DNA of 64,000 bases from Leucaena leucocephala (Eukaryota; Streptophyta; Magnoliopsida; Fabales; Fabaceae): NCBI GenBank assembly GCA_037074615.1, contig CM073515.1:18189001-18253000 (forward strand), given 5' to 3'. The notes beneath the pieces were generated by a model. That model was not told the origin of the DNA, did no database searches, and saw nothing but the letters and a program-made list of their open reading frames with translations. The position numbers and the translations under genes were made by a program. The number at the start of each line of letters is the position of its first letter. Position 1 is the stretch's first letter. Below are positions 24,763 through 37,655 of this stretch, one piece after another.

Positions 24763-25610
24763 AAATGAAATATCCTTACTTTTTGTACATTTTAAGGGCC
24801 ATTCAGTAGCATTTAGAACTACTTACAAGACCTTGGAAATCCATTAACTAAATCTGGAATTTACTCTTCTTGGTTACTGTTCATATGGTATTCCAGATTC
24901 AGCGATGAATTTTAAAAAATCATAATTAATTCTAGAAAAGTCAAAATGAAGTGGTTCAAAAAGATATGTGAAGATAACATCTTGAAATTTAAGAAAAAAA
25001 TAATTTCTAGACCAAATGCTTAGTCAATTAATAAAGGTTCTTTGTCAAAAATCACTGTTTATTTGGTCAAAAATTCTAAAAATAGATTTTGGTCCCTTAA
25101 TTTAGAAAATTCCTTCTCTTTGTACATACATCGAAATAAGGTATTTTTGGTGTCAAAATGAAGATTGACATGTTAACCAAATATCTATAAAAGTTCATAC
25201 ATTTATCTCATCATTTGTTATTTTTCATTACATCATGAGCATTGTGGTACAAACATGTCATATAACATCATTACTTGCACAATTTATACATTCATCATAT
25301 AACATTTACATTATCAATCCCTAGCTTCTCTTCATGCTTATTCATCCTCTTTCATCATTAATAAACATGTGGGATTGGGATTATACGGAAGGGTGAGATT
25401 TCTAGGGAAATCACAGTAGCAAATGGTACTAAACAATACACGCATTAATGTAAATACTTGTACTTGCTTGTGAAAGTGTTAACATTGTGTAATGCGCATG
25501 CTTCCATGTAAAATATAAAATACAATTGGCCAAAGTAATCATAGAAATAGAACTTCAATCATATACACAAGCAACACAATTCAACATGGCCATAGCATAA
25601 CCAAGCATAA

Positions 25611-28227
25611 TGTAACATCCTCCTTTTCTTATGTCTTAGGGACCATTCAGTAGCATTTGGAACCACTTCTAGGGCCATTGAAGTCAAATCATACAATCTG
25701 GAATTTTACTCCCAGCGAGTACTGTTCACTGTGTAAATTCCAACGGAGTGACCTGACTTCGACAAATCATAACTAATTCTAGAAAAATCTAAATGGAGTG
25801 GTTCAAATTGCTACATGAAGCTAACATAATGATATTTCAGGGAAAAATAACTCGTTGACCACGCCTTGACCAGGTCAATGTTGGTCAATGTTCCGAAAAC
25901 ACAGTTCATCCAGCATCCTGTCCCTGATTCCAGCATTCTGGTCCCAACTTTGATAAATCATATCTTTCTGTGTAGACATCCAAATGAGACGTTCTATATA
26001 TCAAATCGAAGCTTGGAATGTCTACTATTTACTGGAAAAATATCATATATTTATTCAATCATTTACTAGCTATAATTACAGCTTAAATGTCACTGCCTCT
26101 ATCACGAGTTACTGTTCACAGTAACAATTTCCAGCAATTGTACATACATGAATCACATATCAATCATACTAAGCAATTAACATCTCTTCATGCATCTTTA
26201 TCTCCTCCATCTTGAGAAGACCTGCTGTAATTGGATTGATATGGAAGGAGTGAGATTTCTGGGGAAATCTCAGTAGCAAACAGCACTAAACAATGCATGC
26301 ATTAATGTGAATAGTTGTGCTTGCTTGTGAAAGTGTTACCATTACATAATGTGCATGCTTCCATATTACATATGAAATACAATTGGCCAAAGTCATCATA
26401 GGAACAGAGCTTCATACATAAGCACATGTTCAACACAATTCAACAAAGCCATAGCACATCAAGCATAACATTCAATGCATACAAGTTTAGGATTAGTTTA
26501 CTACCTGACATATAGCCTTCCTCTAGCTTTCAGCCTTTGCTCTAAGATTCCTTCTCTTCATAGGTCAAAGCCTATACATAGCATAACAATATCTTCATTA
26601 TTATTCTATCAACATAGCTCTACTTAGCTCATGCTTAACTAGGGGTGATATCCTTATTCCAACATTCCCCTGGCTTTCTCTCTACCTTTACCTACTTTTA
26701 TTAATAGATATATTTCTCTATTGTAACCACTAAGAGAAATCCTCTACTTTATTAGAGCAGGGACTAGATAACTTTCTTACCTCATTCTGAAGCTTTGCCC
26801 AGTCCCTCGGCTCCTCAGACTGCTCCTGGCTCTACCAGAACTCCTTCCTTTCTTTCCTTTCTTTCTTTCCTTCTCTCTTTCTCTGTTTTCCTCTTCTTTC
26901 TCTTCCTTTTCTTGCTAGATCCGTGGTGTGCCTTGGAATAGGAGGGGAGTGTCCTATTTATAGGTGAGTAGAGGTGGAATGAATGGTCTAGATTGATTCA
27001 TGATGAATGGCCCAGATTGCTTGCTTCCTCAAGAAGCTTTGCCTGCATCATCATGATGACATCACCCTCCTTGATGACTCACCACTCATGACATCATCTA
27101 GGACACCTCAAGGGACACCTCAAGGGTATATGTGGCAAAATGTGGGGCCCTTGGGACACCTCACCAGCTGACTCAGCCTTTCCAGAGAGTTCCAGAGTCT
27201 TTTACCTGAATGGACGGCCGAGATCGTACCACGTGTCCTCTTGCTTTTTCTCCTTTTTCTGTAATCATGCCATGTGTCCTTTGCTTTTCCTCTTTTACTG
27301 TAATCATGCCATGTGGCGCATTGTGGGCCCCATTTATGTCCTCTCATGATTCCAGATCACTTTACCCAGTTCTATCTTGGACCGGGTCACTTTACTTTAT
27401 TGAAAAAGCACTAAAACAATATTTTAATGCCTCTTGGGCCCACATTACTCTTGGGCTACGTTTTTGGCCTTTAACTATCATCTTGGGTTTCTAACCAAGC
27501 CCAAGCACTCTGGTGGCTCGGTTCCCAAGGAACATCCTTAGTAAATTACCAAAACACCCTTACTACCTCTTTAGTACTTCTAGGGGCACTATTGTCTTTT
27601 CATACCTTACCAGAGTATCTCTTGACCCTGGTCAACTATCCATATACCCTTTCTTGACTGTCTAACCTTAGTCAAATGATCACAACGCCCTTCATCTGAC
27701 TCAGACTTAATGACACAACACAGTGGCATACCTTCAGTGGCATTTTCGTAATTCTTCATTTTTCTCGGTCTTTATTAGCCCTGGCCCACATATTTATCTG
27801 AAAATATCATTGGGCTTATAAGGTGCCATTTTGGACCCTCTGTATGATCTACTATCTTCATGGGCTCAATTCCCTAGAAATTCTCCCGAAACCTATTTAT
27901 CGGGTGTTTTAATCCACTATAAATTCTATAATAAATTCTACATAACTCCTTTTTGAGCTCTGTCAGTTTCATAAATTCTTATATTAATTATAGGAATTTA
28001 CTGCCACAATTCATCTGATTTTGAGGTCTAGAGAATACTATATTAATTTTCCTTCTCTTCAAAAATTAATATAAATCTTTCGAGACCTCATATCAAAACT
28101 TTGTGTTGCATCAAACTGTTCATCATAATTTTCTCTATTTATTGAGACCTCTGCTCAATAGGGTCTGGTAGCATCCCTTTTTCAGGCTATATACTGGGCT
28201 TAAAGGTCTAAAAATTGGGATATGATA
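25611..28227 (-). repeat. left (3') LTR of element A
   Basis: TGTAACATCC to GGGATATGATA on the plus strand. It matches 31310-33925 with only scattered substitutions, including identical CTTT-rich and GTGCC-rich tracts. Short open frames inside it recur in the other LTR only because the LTRs are copies. Confidence 0.92.
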
Positions 28228-28241
28228 TTTCTCTTCCCTTT
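28228..28241 (-). promoter_or_regulatory. polypurine tract of element A
   Basis: Minus-strand AAAGGGAAGAGAAA directly against the 3' LTR, the usual site for plus-strand DNA priming in LTR elements. Orientation agrees with the primer binding site. Confidence 0.8.
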
Positions 28242-31200
28242 AAAATAAATTTCGTCCTCGAAATTTCAGGGTAAAATCTCTATTCATCCTTCGATGAAGA
28301 GTTCCTTTGAGGAGAATGTCCCTTTCTTTCATACTAAACTTTCTCATATACTCCTATATTCTGGAGTTTTTATTGACTACTCATCATGATTCTTAGTGCA
28401 TTCACTTATTACTCATCTGAGTATCCAGCGGAATTCTCTAAATATCCGCAAAACTTCATCTTTCATTCTCATATCATCATATGCTTTATCATCTTTACTA
28501 ACTCATCATAATACAGAGAAGGACTTATATCATTATTCTTTCTTTCGTTGCTCTACTGCTAAACAGGAGCACATAATAGCATATATGAGCATATAGGAGC
28601 ACATACTCTAACATGCATAATGCTCGGCCAGCATGCTGCAGGACTACATACCTGCTCATGAATGCAAAGCTCTAACAGCGGAGCTCAAGCATTCCTTCTC
28701 TTAATATGCAAAACTTTAACACTCGGAGCTTGCACAGCTCTATCACATAGAGCTTGTACTGCTCTAACATTCAGAGCTTTAGCATAACATAACATAATAT
28801 AACATAATGCCTGGCATTTTATGCAAGGAGTGAAAGCTCTCATTTGCTCTTTCACACGTAACTCATCATTCAAACATATTTTTCCTTTCAAAAACAGAGC
28901 CTCTCAATCTGTTATAAGGCTAGCTATAAAGCCACTTCATAATGTACTTCTTAATACATATTTCTCATGACTTATCTCATTACGTACTTTTCATAGCATA
29001 TCTCATCACATATCATTTATGCCATATCATGGCATATCTGGCCATATCTGGCAATATCATAGTCTATCTGGCCTTGTCATAAAATATTCTCTTAAAATAT
29101 TGCTAGCCTCTACAAATATTTCCTTTCAAATCCACTTCATTTGGACTTGATATAAGGGTTCTATTCTCTTTCTGTTCATAACCCTTTCTAACTTTCCATA
29201 GATCTTTCTATCATTTTACATAACTCTGTGTACATATATGCCAACTTCTTGTGCCATTCATACCTCTTTCATCACTTCCCAGGGGTCACCCATCATTGGG
29301 CTACTCTTGCCTGAGCATGCTTAACTAAAATGTGCCGATATAAATCTGAAGCAATGGTGCTCACAGGCTCCAACCCTGGTACTCTACTATCTTAGGCCCA
29401 TCTTATGATATCTCTCTTGGGTCTATCTGGCCTTCTAATATCTTTATCCTCATCTGGAGGATCTATTTTTTATTCTTATCGTAAGGATCTCTTTATTCTC
29501 ATTTGATCCTTTCTCATATCTTATGAGATTTACTCATAACTCCTTGGTACTCAGGATTAATAACTTTAACTTTGATTACTTAGTTCCTGTACGTGTAAGG
29601 AGATTTTGAGTTTAGTCCCTGATAGTAATAAGGCTATCTAACATCATGGGTACTATCTCTGTTAGGAGCTAACCAACTTGTGAAGCTTCTGTACCTTAAC
29701 TTTTCCTTGGTATTTATCGTTCCAAAGACATACTGTACTTATGGCTTAATACTTTCTCTCTCTAGGCTAGGTCTATTGCAACCCTCGAGATCTACTGCGA
29801 TCAACCGTAAGCCTCTTCAGGATCTAACTGCGACCCTGAAATTCTATTCTCTGGGAGCCATACTAGGATCTAACTGCAATCCTCCAGAATCTACTGTGAT
29901 TCCGTTGTACTGTATTCTTATCTCTGGAAGACTTAAACCAACGAACAAAGTTACAAGGTTAATCACTTCCACATAGTTGTTAACTCAACAGATAATTTCC
30001 CTAAAATGATCGCATAGGCCAATTTTATCTATTAGGACTTTACTCATTTCCTCTATCACTTAGGAACTTCTCATATCATTCTCATTCTTTATAACTTTAT
30101 TACATTTAACATTGCAGGGAGCTACACAGGCTCTACCATGCACATATCTATCCTCATCTATTCGTCTTATCAAAAGGACCTTACTCTATCTGAGTTATAC
30201 TGTCCCATCTCTTGGGTTTATTTCAAAAGCAATCCTTTTCTATTGTAAGAGCAATCTAGCTCTATTGCAACAATACTAACTTATGTCTCTACTGCTCTTT
30301 CTTTAGAGCTACACCATCTTTCATAAATGCTTCTTATTTCATTTCATATCACTCATATTCCTTACCCTTACTGAAGGGATATATCCTGAGTATCGTAATC
30401 ATCTATCTATAGATTCACTATTAATCATCATCTTAATCTCATTGCCTATCATTGTCTGATCATATTGCCCAAATCCCAAACATTCATTTAGGAATCGGAA
30501 ATAACTATTTATCTGACTTAGGCTGCCATATTACCCTCTTACTAGGGTATAGACTCAACCCTTCATTACCCTTTCTTACATAGGGAACAGGAGAGTCACT
30601 TTATCTTTAAAAATGTGGCTACCTTTATCTTTATCAGTCTGAGTCTACTCTAGACTAGACTGTGATTCCTCTATCTTGGGAACATCAGCGGCCCATCTCG
30701 TCTCTAACTTTAGGCCATGTGCTAGGACTATTCCTAGGTAAGCCTCATTCTAACTTTTAATTCTTTTGTTCAGGAAACACTAGCTGAACAAATTCTTTCG
30801 TAATGTAGATCTACTCACATAGAGGATCTACTTCTGAACATTGTATATCAGTACTAACCCTCTAGCTGATGAACTTCAGCGAGGTTAGTACCTTTATTAT
30901 CATTGTTATTGTAACGTCTAGCAGTTTCCCTTAACCTGGGACTGGTAAGCTTCTGACTCTATCCATAGAGGAAACTGCTCCCCAGACGTTATCCTGCTTA
31001 GTCCAGCCATATCATGCTGAGAAATACGAGACCTCAGCGGTAACGGCTGACTAAGAATAGTCACTTCCTTTGAAGATTACCCCGTACCGCTGTAAGTTAT
31101 GGGGTACTATTCTATCTGTCTGGGTGTCACTATCTCTTGTTCAAAACATTCTCTAGGTAGTGAACATCATCCCCATATCCCATACTAGGGAGGAAATCTC

Positions 31201-31294
31201 TGTGGTTCACATCCCTAACTTGTTTTAAGGGGTTAGTCTATCTACTCCAGAGCATCACTGAGCCAGAACCTTCTGTTCTATGCCAGAATCTTAT
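28242..31294. other. non-coding interior of element A
   Basis: Interior with no recognisable protein motif. It shares short phrases with element B and additionally holds a 5S rRNA-like piece (29274-29326) and a long inverted repeat near the primer binding site (30912-30991). A cluster of similar short phrases (CTACTGCGATC, CTAACTGCGACC) lies near 29790-29910. Confidence 0.6.
29274..29326 (-). repeat. 5S rRNA-derived fragment inside element A
   Basis: On the minus strand the sequence reads AGTTAAGCATGCTCAGGCAA, then GAGTAG, then GATGGGTGACCCC and TGGGAAGT. Apart from scattered substitutions this is the central part of plant 5S rRNA covering the A box, intermediate element and C box of the internal RNA polymerase III promoter. 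It lies in the sense direction of the retroelement. The rest of the 5S gene is not recognisable on either side, so this is a derived fragment and not a working 5S gene. Confidence 0.8.
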
Positions 31295-31306
31295 GCTTTG
31301 ATACCA
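31295..31306 (-). promoter_or_regulatory. primer binding site of element A
   Basis: Minus-strand TGGTATCAAAGC, three bases from the LTR. It differs by one base from the initiator-Met tRNA site (TGGTATCAGAGC) common in plant LTR elements and fixes the element's orientation. Confidence 0.8.
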
Positions 31307-31309
31307 AAT

Positions 31310-33925
31310 TGTAACATCCTCCTTTTCTTATATCTTGGGGACCATTCAGTAGCATTTGGAACCACTTCTAGGGCCATTGAAGTCAAATCATACAATCTGG
31401 AATTTTACTCTCAGCGAGTACTGTTCACTGTGTAAATTCCAGCGGAGTGACCTGACTTCGACAAATCATAACTAATTCTAGAAAAATATAAATGGAGTGG
31501 TTCAAATTGATACATGAAGATAACATAATGATATTTCAGGAAAAAATGACTCGTTGACCACGCCTTGACCAGGTCAACGTTGGTCAACGTTCCGAAAACA
31601 CTGTTCATCCAGCGTCCTGTCCCTGATTCCAGCATTCTGATCCCAACTTTGATAAATCATATCTTTATGTGTAGACATCCAAATGAGACGTTCAATATAT
31701 TAAATCGAAGCTTGGAATGTCTACTATTTACTGGAAAAATATCATACATTTATTCAATCATTTACTAACTATAATTATAGCTTAAATGTCACTGCCTCTA
31801 TTACGAGTTACTGTTCACAGTAACAATTTTCAACAATTGTACATACATGAATCACATATCAATCATACTAAGAAATTAACATCTCTTCATGCATCTTTAT
31901 CTCCTCCATCTTGAGAAGACCTGCGTAATTTGATTGATATGGAAGGAGTGAGATTTTTGGGGAAATCTCAGTAGCAAACAGCACTAAACAATGCATGCAT
32001 TAATGTGAATAGTTGTGCTTGCTTGTGAAAGTGTTACCATTGCATAATGTGCATGCTTCCATATTACATATGAAATACAATTGGCCAAAGTCATCATAGG
32101 AATAGAGCTTCATACATAAGCACATGTTCAACACAATTCAACAAAGCCATAGCACATCAAGCATAACATTCAATGCATACAAGTTTAGGATTAGTTTACT
32201 ACCTGACATATAGCCTTCCTCTAGCTTTCAGCCTTTGCTCTAAGATTCCTTCTCTTCATAGGTCAAAGCCTATACATAGCATAACAATATCTTCATTATT
32301 ATTCTATCAACATAGCTCTACTTAGCTCATGCTTAACTAGGGGTGATATCCTTATTCCAACATTCCCCTGGCTTTCTCTCTACCTTTACCTACTTTTATT
32401 AATAGATATATTTCTCTATTGTAACCACTAAGAGAAATCCTCTACTTTATTAGAGCAGGGACTAGATAACTTTCTTACCTCATTCTGAAGCTTTGCCCAG
32501 TCCCTCGGCTCCTCAGACTGCTCCTGGCTCTACCAGAACTCCTTCCTTTCTTTCCTTTCTTTCTTTCCTTCTCTCTTTCTCTGTTTTCCTCTTCTTTCTC
32601 TTCCTTTTCTTGCTAGATCCGTGGTGTGCCTTGGAATAGGAGGGGAGTGTCCTATTTATAGGTGAGTGGAGGTGGAATGAATGGTCTAGATTGATTCATG
32701 ATGAATGGCCCAGATTGCTTGCTTCCTCAAGAAGCTTTGCCTGCATCATCATGATGACATCACCCTCCTTGATGACTCACCACTCATGACATCATCTAGG
32801 ACACCTCAAGGGACACCTCAAGGGTATATGTGGCGAAATGTGGGGCCCTTGGGACACCTCACCAGCTGACTCAGCCTTTCCAGAGAGTTCCAGAGTCTTT
32901 TACCTGAATAGACGGCCGAGATCGTGCCACGTGTCCTCTTGCTTTTTCTCCTTTTTCTGTAATCATGCCATGTGTCCTTTGCTTTTCCTCTTTTACTGTA
33001 ATCATGCCATGTGGCGCATTGTGGGCCCCATTTATATCCTCTCATGATTCCAGATCAGTTTACCCAGTTCTATCTTGGACCGGGTCACTTTACTTTATTG
33101 AAAAAGCACTAAAATAATATTTTAATGCCTCTTGGGCCCACATTACTCTTGGGCTACGTTTTTGGCCTTTAACTATCATCTTGGGTTTCTAACCAAGCCC
33201 AAGCACTCTGGTGGCTCGGTTCCCAAGGAACATCCTTAGTAAATTACCAAAACACCCTTACTACCTCTTTAGTACTTCTAGGGGCACTATTGTCTTTTCA
33301 TACCTTACCAGAGTATCTCTTGACCCTGGTCAACTATCCATATACCCTTTCTTGACTGTCTAACCTTAGTCAAATGATCGCAACGCCCTTCATCTGACTC
33401 AGACTTAATGACACAACACAGTGGCATACCTTCAGTGGCATTTTCATAATTCTTCATTTTTCTCGGTCTTTATTAGCCCTGGCCCACATATTTATCTGAA
33501 AATATCATTGGGCCTATAAGGTGCCATTTTGGACCCTCTGTATGATCTACTATCTTCATGGGCTCAATTCCCTAGAAATTCTACCGAAACCTATTTATCG
33601 GGTGTTTTAATCCACTGTAAATTCTATAATAAATTCTACATAACTCCTTTTTGAGCTCTGTCAGTTTCATAAATTCTTATATTAATTATAGGAATTTACT
33701 GCCACAATTCATCTGATTTTAAGGTCTAGAGAATACTATATTAATTTTCATTCTCTTCAAAAATTAATATAAATCTTTCAAGACCTAATATCAAAACTTT
33801 GTGTTGCATCAAACTATTCATCATAATTTTCTCTATTTATTGAGACCTCTGCTCAATAGGGTCTGGTAGTAACCCTTTTTCAGGCTATATACTGAGCTTA
33901 AAGGCCTAAAAATTGGGATATGATA
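31310..33925 (-). repeat. right (5') LTR of element A
   Basis: Partner of 25611-28227. The few visible differences cluster lightly at the outer edge (for example four in the first 150 bases). It is followed by the CATAA duplication and then by LTR B sequence. Confidence 0.92.
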
Positions 33926-35763
33926 CATAACATTCAATACATACAAGTTTAGGATAAGTTTACTACCTCATATACTTGACTTTCTTCTTACTTTAACTTT
34001 GCTTTGCCTTTTTCTTCTTACTTCTCTTGGATGTGTGGCAAGAATAGCAAAGTCAAAAATATCAACTTGATTCAACAACCAATCACTTAACTAGCTTGTT
34101 TAACTGTAATCATATAACTCTAACTTTAATTTTTTCTTTCTCCTTTCATCTAAGGTTTTGGGCAGCACATACACCTTAGAGAAAACTCAATTGTTTTCCA
34201 TGGAAACCCTAAGTTCAAGCCCCTAAATCAAAGAAAAACAAGCTAAGATATATCACTTACCTTAATCTCTAGCTAGCTTGAACTTTGGTACCTTAAATCT
34301 TCTTTGTCTTGGCTTAAGTTAGCATTTGGGCAGCACCTACCTAAGGGTTCCAAAGCCACAGTTTTGGACAGAAAATGTGGGGGTATTTGTAGAAAAATTC
34401 CATGGAAAATGAATGGCCAAGATCACTTTGTGCACTATTTAATCTAATGGCTCATAATTTCTCTTACATCAAACTTGTCCACAAAGCCAATTTGAGATAA
34501 GATCACATGAAAAAAATTTCTCTTCCCCTTGCCTTGTATGCCAAGTGTGAAGTCTTATGGGTCCCACCATGTGCAAACCCTAATTCTCACTTTATTTCAT
34601 TTTCTTTTCATTTTCAAATATTCATAAATGATCCATTATTGGACATGAGCTCCAAGACAACTTTTGGGGCTTATTGGGCTACCCTAGGACAAAATATTGG
34701 GTTGCCTTAGGCCTTCCTTGGGTCCAATAGCTAATTGACATAAATCCCAAGGCACTTTCCTTATACCGATATCCTTAAAATATCCTGATTTTGAAATAAA
34801 TACTAAACACCTCTTTTAATGGTTCTAATATTTTTAGAAATTCATTCTAATATAAAATAAATCCCCTAAAAAGTGTCATAATTTTCTAAGACCCATAAGT
34901 CCTGATAAAAATTCCTTATATTTCTTCAAGACCTTTTATCGGAGTCCGATTTCACTTTAATTTCTTAAAGGGCATTACCGTCTTTTCACACATCATCAAA
35001 ATATTCCATGACCTTGGTCAACTATTCTGGGAAATCTCCTTAACTGTCTAACCTTAGTCAAATGACCAAAATACTCTTGATTTATTTATGGCTCATTGAC
35101 ATAATACAGTGGCACACCTAATGGCATTTCATAATTTTATATTTTTCCTGGTCTATATTAGCCCTAGCCAAAATACTTATCTAAAAATATTATTAGGCCT
35201 ATAAGGTGCCATTTTGAGGCCTCTACATGGTCCACTACCTTCATTGGTTAAATTCTTGAGAAATTCTCCCAAAACATATTTATTAGGTGTTTTCATCCAC
35301 TATAAATTCTATAATAAATTCTACCTAACTCCTTTTTATGCTCTGTCAATTTCATAAATTCTCATATGAATTATAAGAATTTACTACCAAATTTTATCTG
35401 ATTCTAAGGTCCAAGGAATACTATATTAATTTTCCTCTCTTTAGAAATTAATATAAAATTTTTGGGACCTCGAATCAAAATTATGTGTTGCATCAAAATA
35501 TCAAAATAATTTTCTCTATTTACTGGAAAAATTTGGGACTAATATGATTCTAGGCATTTTTGGGCATTTTTCGGTTTAACTTTCAATAATTACACTTAAT
35601 GGCCTAAAGCTTTTGTCTGCTTTACACTTTGCACTATAAAACTTTTAGACTTTTTATTTTAGTCCCTCATCTTTATACCTTTGTCTAATCTTTGTTTTCC
35701 CTTTCTAGTCATCATCACAATCTGTATTATACAAAGAGGAAAAAAATAGGATATGACAAGATG

Positions 35764-36600
35764 GATAATGGATGTTGATGGATGAAGAAGGGTATGAGGC
35801 AGTAGGGTATGATATAGTTGCTTGTTACATAGCGTGCAAATGTTCTTGCATCATTTTCCTCTCAAGGACACTATACCCCCTCGAGACATATGATGGTGGT
35901 ATACATTCTTCTTTTCTATTTCTTGATTTCTCTTACAAATAGCCTATGAAAATGAAACAAAGTTAGATTAGTTGATTAAAATGTATATTCATTACTAAGT
36001 TAATTAAAATGTAAGTTTACAGCACACATCAAACCTTATAAGTAGCCTCTTCCCATTGTTGATGAAACAATGTCCAAACTTTATCACTAACATTAAAGTA
36101 TGTATCCTTCGTTTGCTCCCCCATCTTATGCCTCAGAAGTAGTCCTTCGCAAGGTTCAACTTAAAGTCCTCCTCCATTCATCACATTACTCTATTATGTG
36201 ATGCTTCATGCTTGAAGTGGTAGGAATATCAAAATTTTACTATGTGAAAGTACAAAAAACAAATAAGATGAAGCTGCAATAAGAGACAAAAATCATGAAT
36301 AACTAAAGTAGATAGGTGGAATATAGAATTAGAAATGTATCAAAATGTCCTCCCAAATCATAATCATATCCTTGTCTTTATAGTTGTCTGCCTTCTGTTG
36401 GGGTACGTGATGCTAATCTTAGCAAGTACTATATGGCCGACATAGTTGTTAAACGCTGGCCCATTTTGACCAATTGCCTTCATGTCAGCATCAAACTCAA
36501 CTGGCAACTTTGTGGGATGTGACCACTCATCTGTCTTAGAGACCCATTTCATACGGGTTGGGCATCTTCCTATTTTTTCCCTTATTGACTAAAACCTGAA
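35764..36600 (-). pseudogene. CACTA element C: TNPA-like gene, 5' part (Transposase_24-like)
   Basis: Minus-strand coding sequence carrying the typical start of plant CACTA TNPA-like proteins: a GRCPTRM motif just above 36552, then LPVEFDADMKAIGQNGPAFN and NYVGHIVLAKI. Farther down (about 36030-36130) another exon-like stretch reads KDTYFNVSDKVWTLFHQQWE followed by EATYK. In the related proteins these segments are the conserved DNA-binding region. Stops and frame shifts are present. The gene continues at 16520 and below, on the other side of element B. Confidence 0.65.
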
Positions 36601-37439
36601 TTTGAACCGTCCATGCTCTATTTAGAAAATAATAAATAAAGTTAAGAATATGATACAACTAACCATAAAAAATAGTGAACAAATCTCCCAAATTTTATCT
36701 TCATTAAGACACTTGTTTAGAAATTAAGAATCTTAAAACAACACACTATATTGTACTCTTTAAACCTCAGTGGCCCAATAACATACACAAATATAGTCGT
36801 CTTTGTTATATCCATAAATCAACTATCAAACCATCATTTTAATTATCGATTATGTTATAATCACCTAATCATCTAACTCCTCTTATGTCCCATAATCTTG
36901 AGTCCTAAATATCACATTTAATATTAACCAAGATTTAGTTTTCCCATGGCTCAGCGTACTGTCCAAATAAAGGAAGACAACAAATTCATATCTTGAGCTC
37001 TACTATCCTAAAGCCTATTTTTGGAGTTTTTCAACACCTATTACAACAGTTGAAACATTTAGGAATATAAATAAACCAAACTCAATTTGGGTTTTTAGCA
37101 ACCAAAAACCAAAAACCCAAAACTCTATAACCTACTTCAGTGAATTACTTGTCTACATCTCAAGATGCGACATTTACATATTTTATTAATTCATGTAGTC
37201 TCTTTTATCTTTAATCCCAATAAAGAACCAAACCACAAAATAATGAAGAAGTTAAACGGTGACTTATATCTTTAAAGATGAGAACAACAACAGAGGGAGT
37301 TTATGACGATAGAGATAGTGAATGACGATGGAGTCACCAAAAGTAGGTAGCAAATGACAGAGAATGCCTTTCATCCAAATCTGTGGTGGTGGGGCAAAGA
37401 ACGGTACTACAAGTGACTGTGTGAAAAGTAAATTTGAAA

Positions 37440-37655
37440 CTCACTATGGATTAGGTTTTACGAATTGGCTTTTTATGACAACTTTTATTAAAAATAACGG
37501 CAGTTGTTAATAAAACCACGATCAAAAGCCTCATATTTACCATATATGTGAAGACTTTATATGACAATTTTATTAAAACTACCGTTACAAGTATATATAA
37601 TGGAGGTTTTTAATAAAAATCACTATAAAAAGCATTGATTATGTTATTTGAAGAT
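37440..37655. repeat. internal block of CACTA C subterminal repeats
   Basis: Variants of GGCAGTTGTTAATAAAAC and TGACAATTTTATTAAAACT recur here, as they do within 190 bp of the element's right end, but on the inner side of the small ORF. No terminal CACTA sequence accompanies them. The matching block in element D is 46395-46640. Confidence 0.6.

Larger units (their letters stand above)
25611..33925 (-). mobile_element. LTR retroelement A (8.3 kb), non-coding, recent
   Basis: Two nearly identical LTRs of about 2,617 bp (25611-28227 and 31310-33925) flank a 3.08-kb interior with no recognisable protein gene. The perfect target duplication CATAA lies at 25606-25610 and 33926-33930. The primer binding site TGGTATCAAAGC reads on the minus strand at 31306-31295, and a purine tract (AAAGGGAAGAGAAA) at 28241-28228. 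Structure and LTR sequence relate it to element B, into whose right LTR it inserted. The size and lack of coding capacity fit a large retrotransposon derivative that would depend on another element's enzymes. Confidence 0.9.
16526..35758 (-). mobile_element. LTR retroelement B, non-coding (LARD-like), nested insertions
   Basis: Two related LTRs (16526-21612 and 24766-35758, both interrupted) flank a 3.15-kb interior with no reverse transcriptase, integrase or protease. A primer binding site reading TGGTATCGGAGT lies three bases inside the right LTR (24762 to 24751, minus), the usual initiator-Met tRNA type, so the element points to the minus strand. The purine-rich strand AAAGAGGTAGAAAC lies against the left LTR (about 21613-21626). 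Flanking pentamers are ACATG (16521-16525) and AGATG (35759-35763), one mismatch. It inserted into the TNPA/Ulp1 gene of CACTA C. Confidence 0.8.
24766..35758 (-). repeat. right (5') LTR of element B, interrupted by element A
   Basis: Starts TGAAATATCCTTAC and ends GGATATGACA. Removing element A and one CATAA duplication leaves about 2.67 kb. The shortfall against the left LTR is explained mainly by a deletion at about 34039 (GTGTGGC joined to AAGAATAGC). Positions 24946-24950 (ATGAA) are the unoccupied equivalent of the solo LTR's target. Confidence 0.8.

Noticed and set aside
25866..27494. Open frames repeated in both LTRs of element A (also near 31565-33047)
   Set aside because: They recur only because the two LTRs are copies; the translations are low-complexity and overlap on both strands.
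29274..29326. A functional 5S rRNA gene
   Set aside because: Only the central part is present, with several substitutions, no complete ends and no T-run terminator in place.
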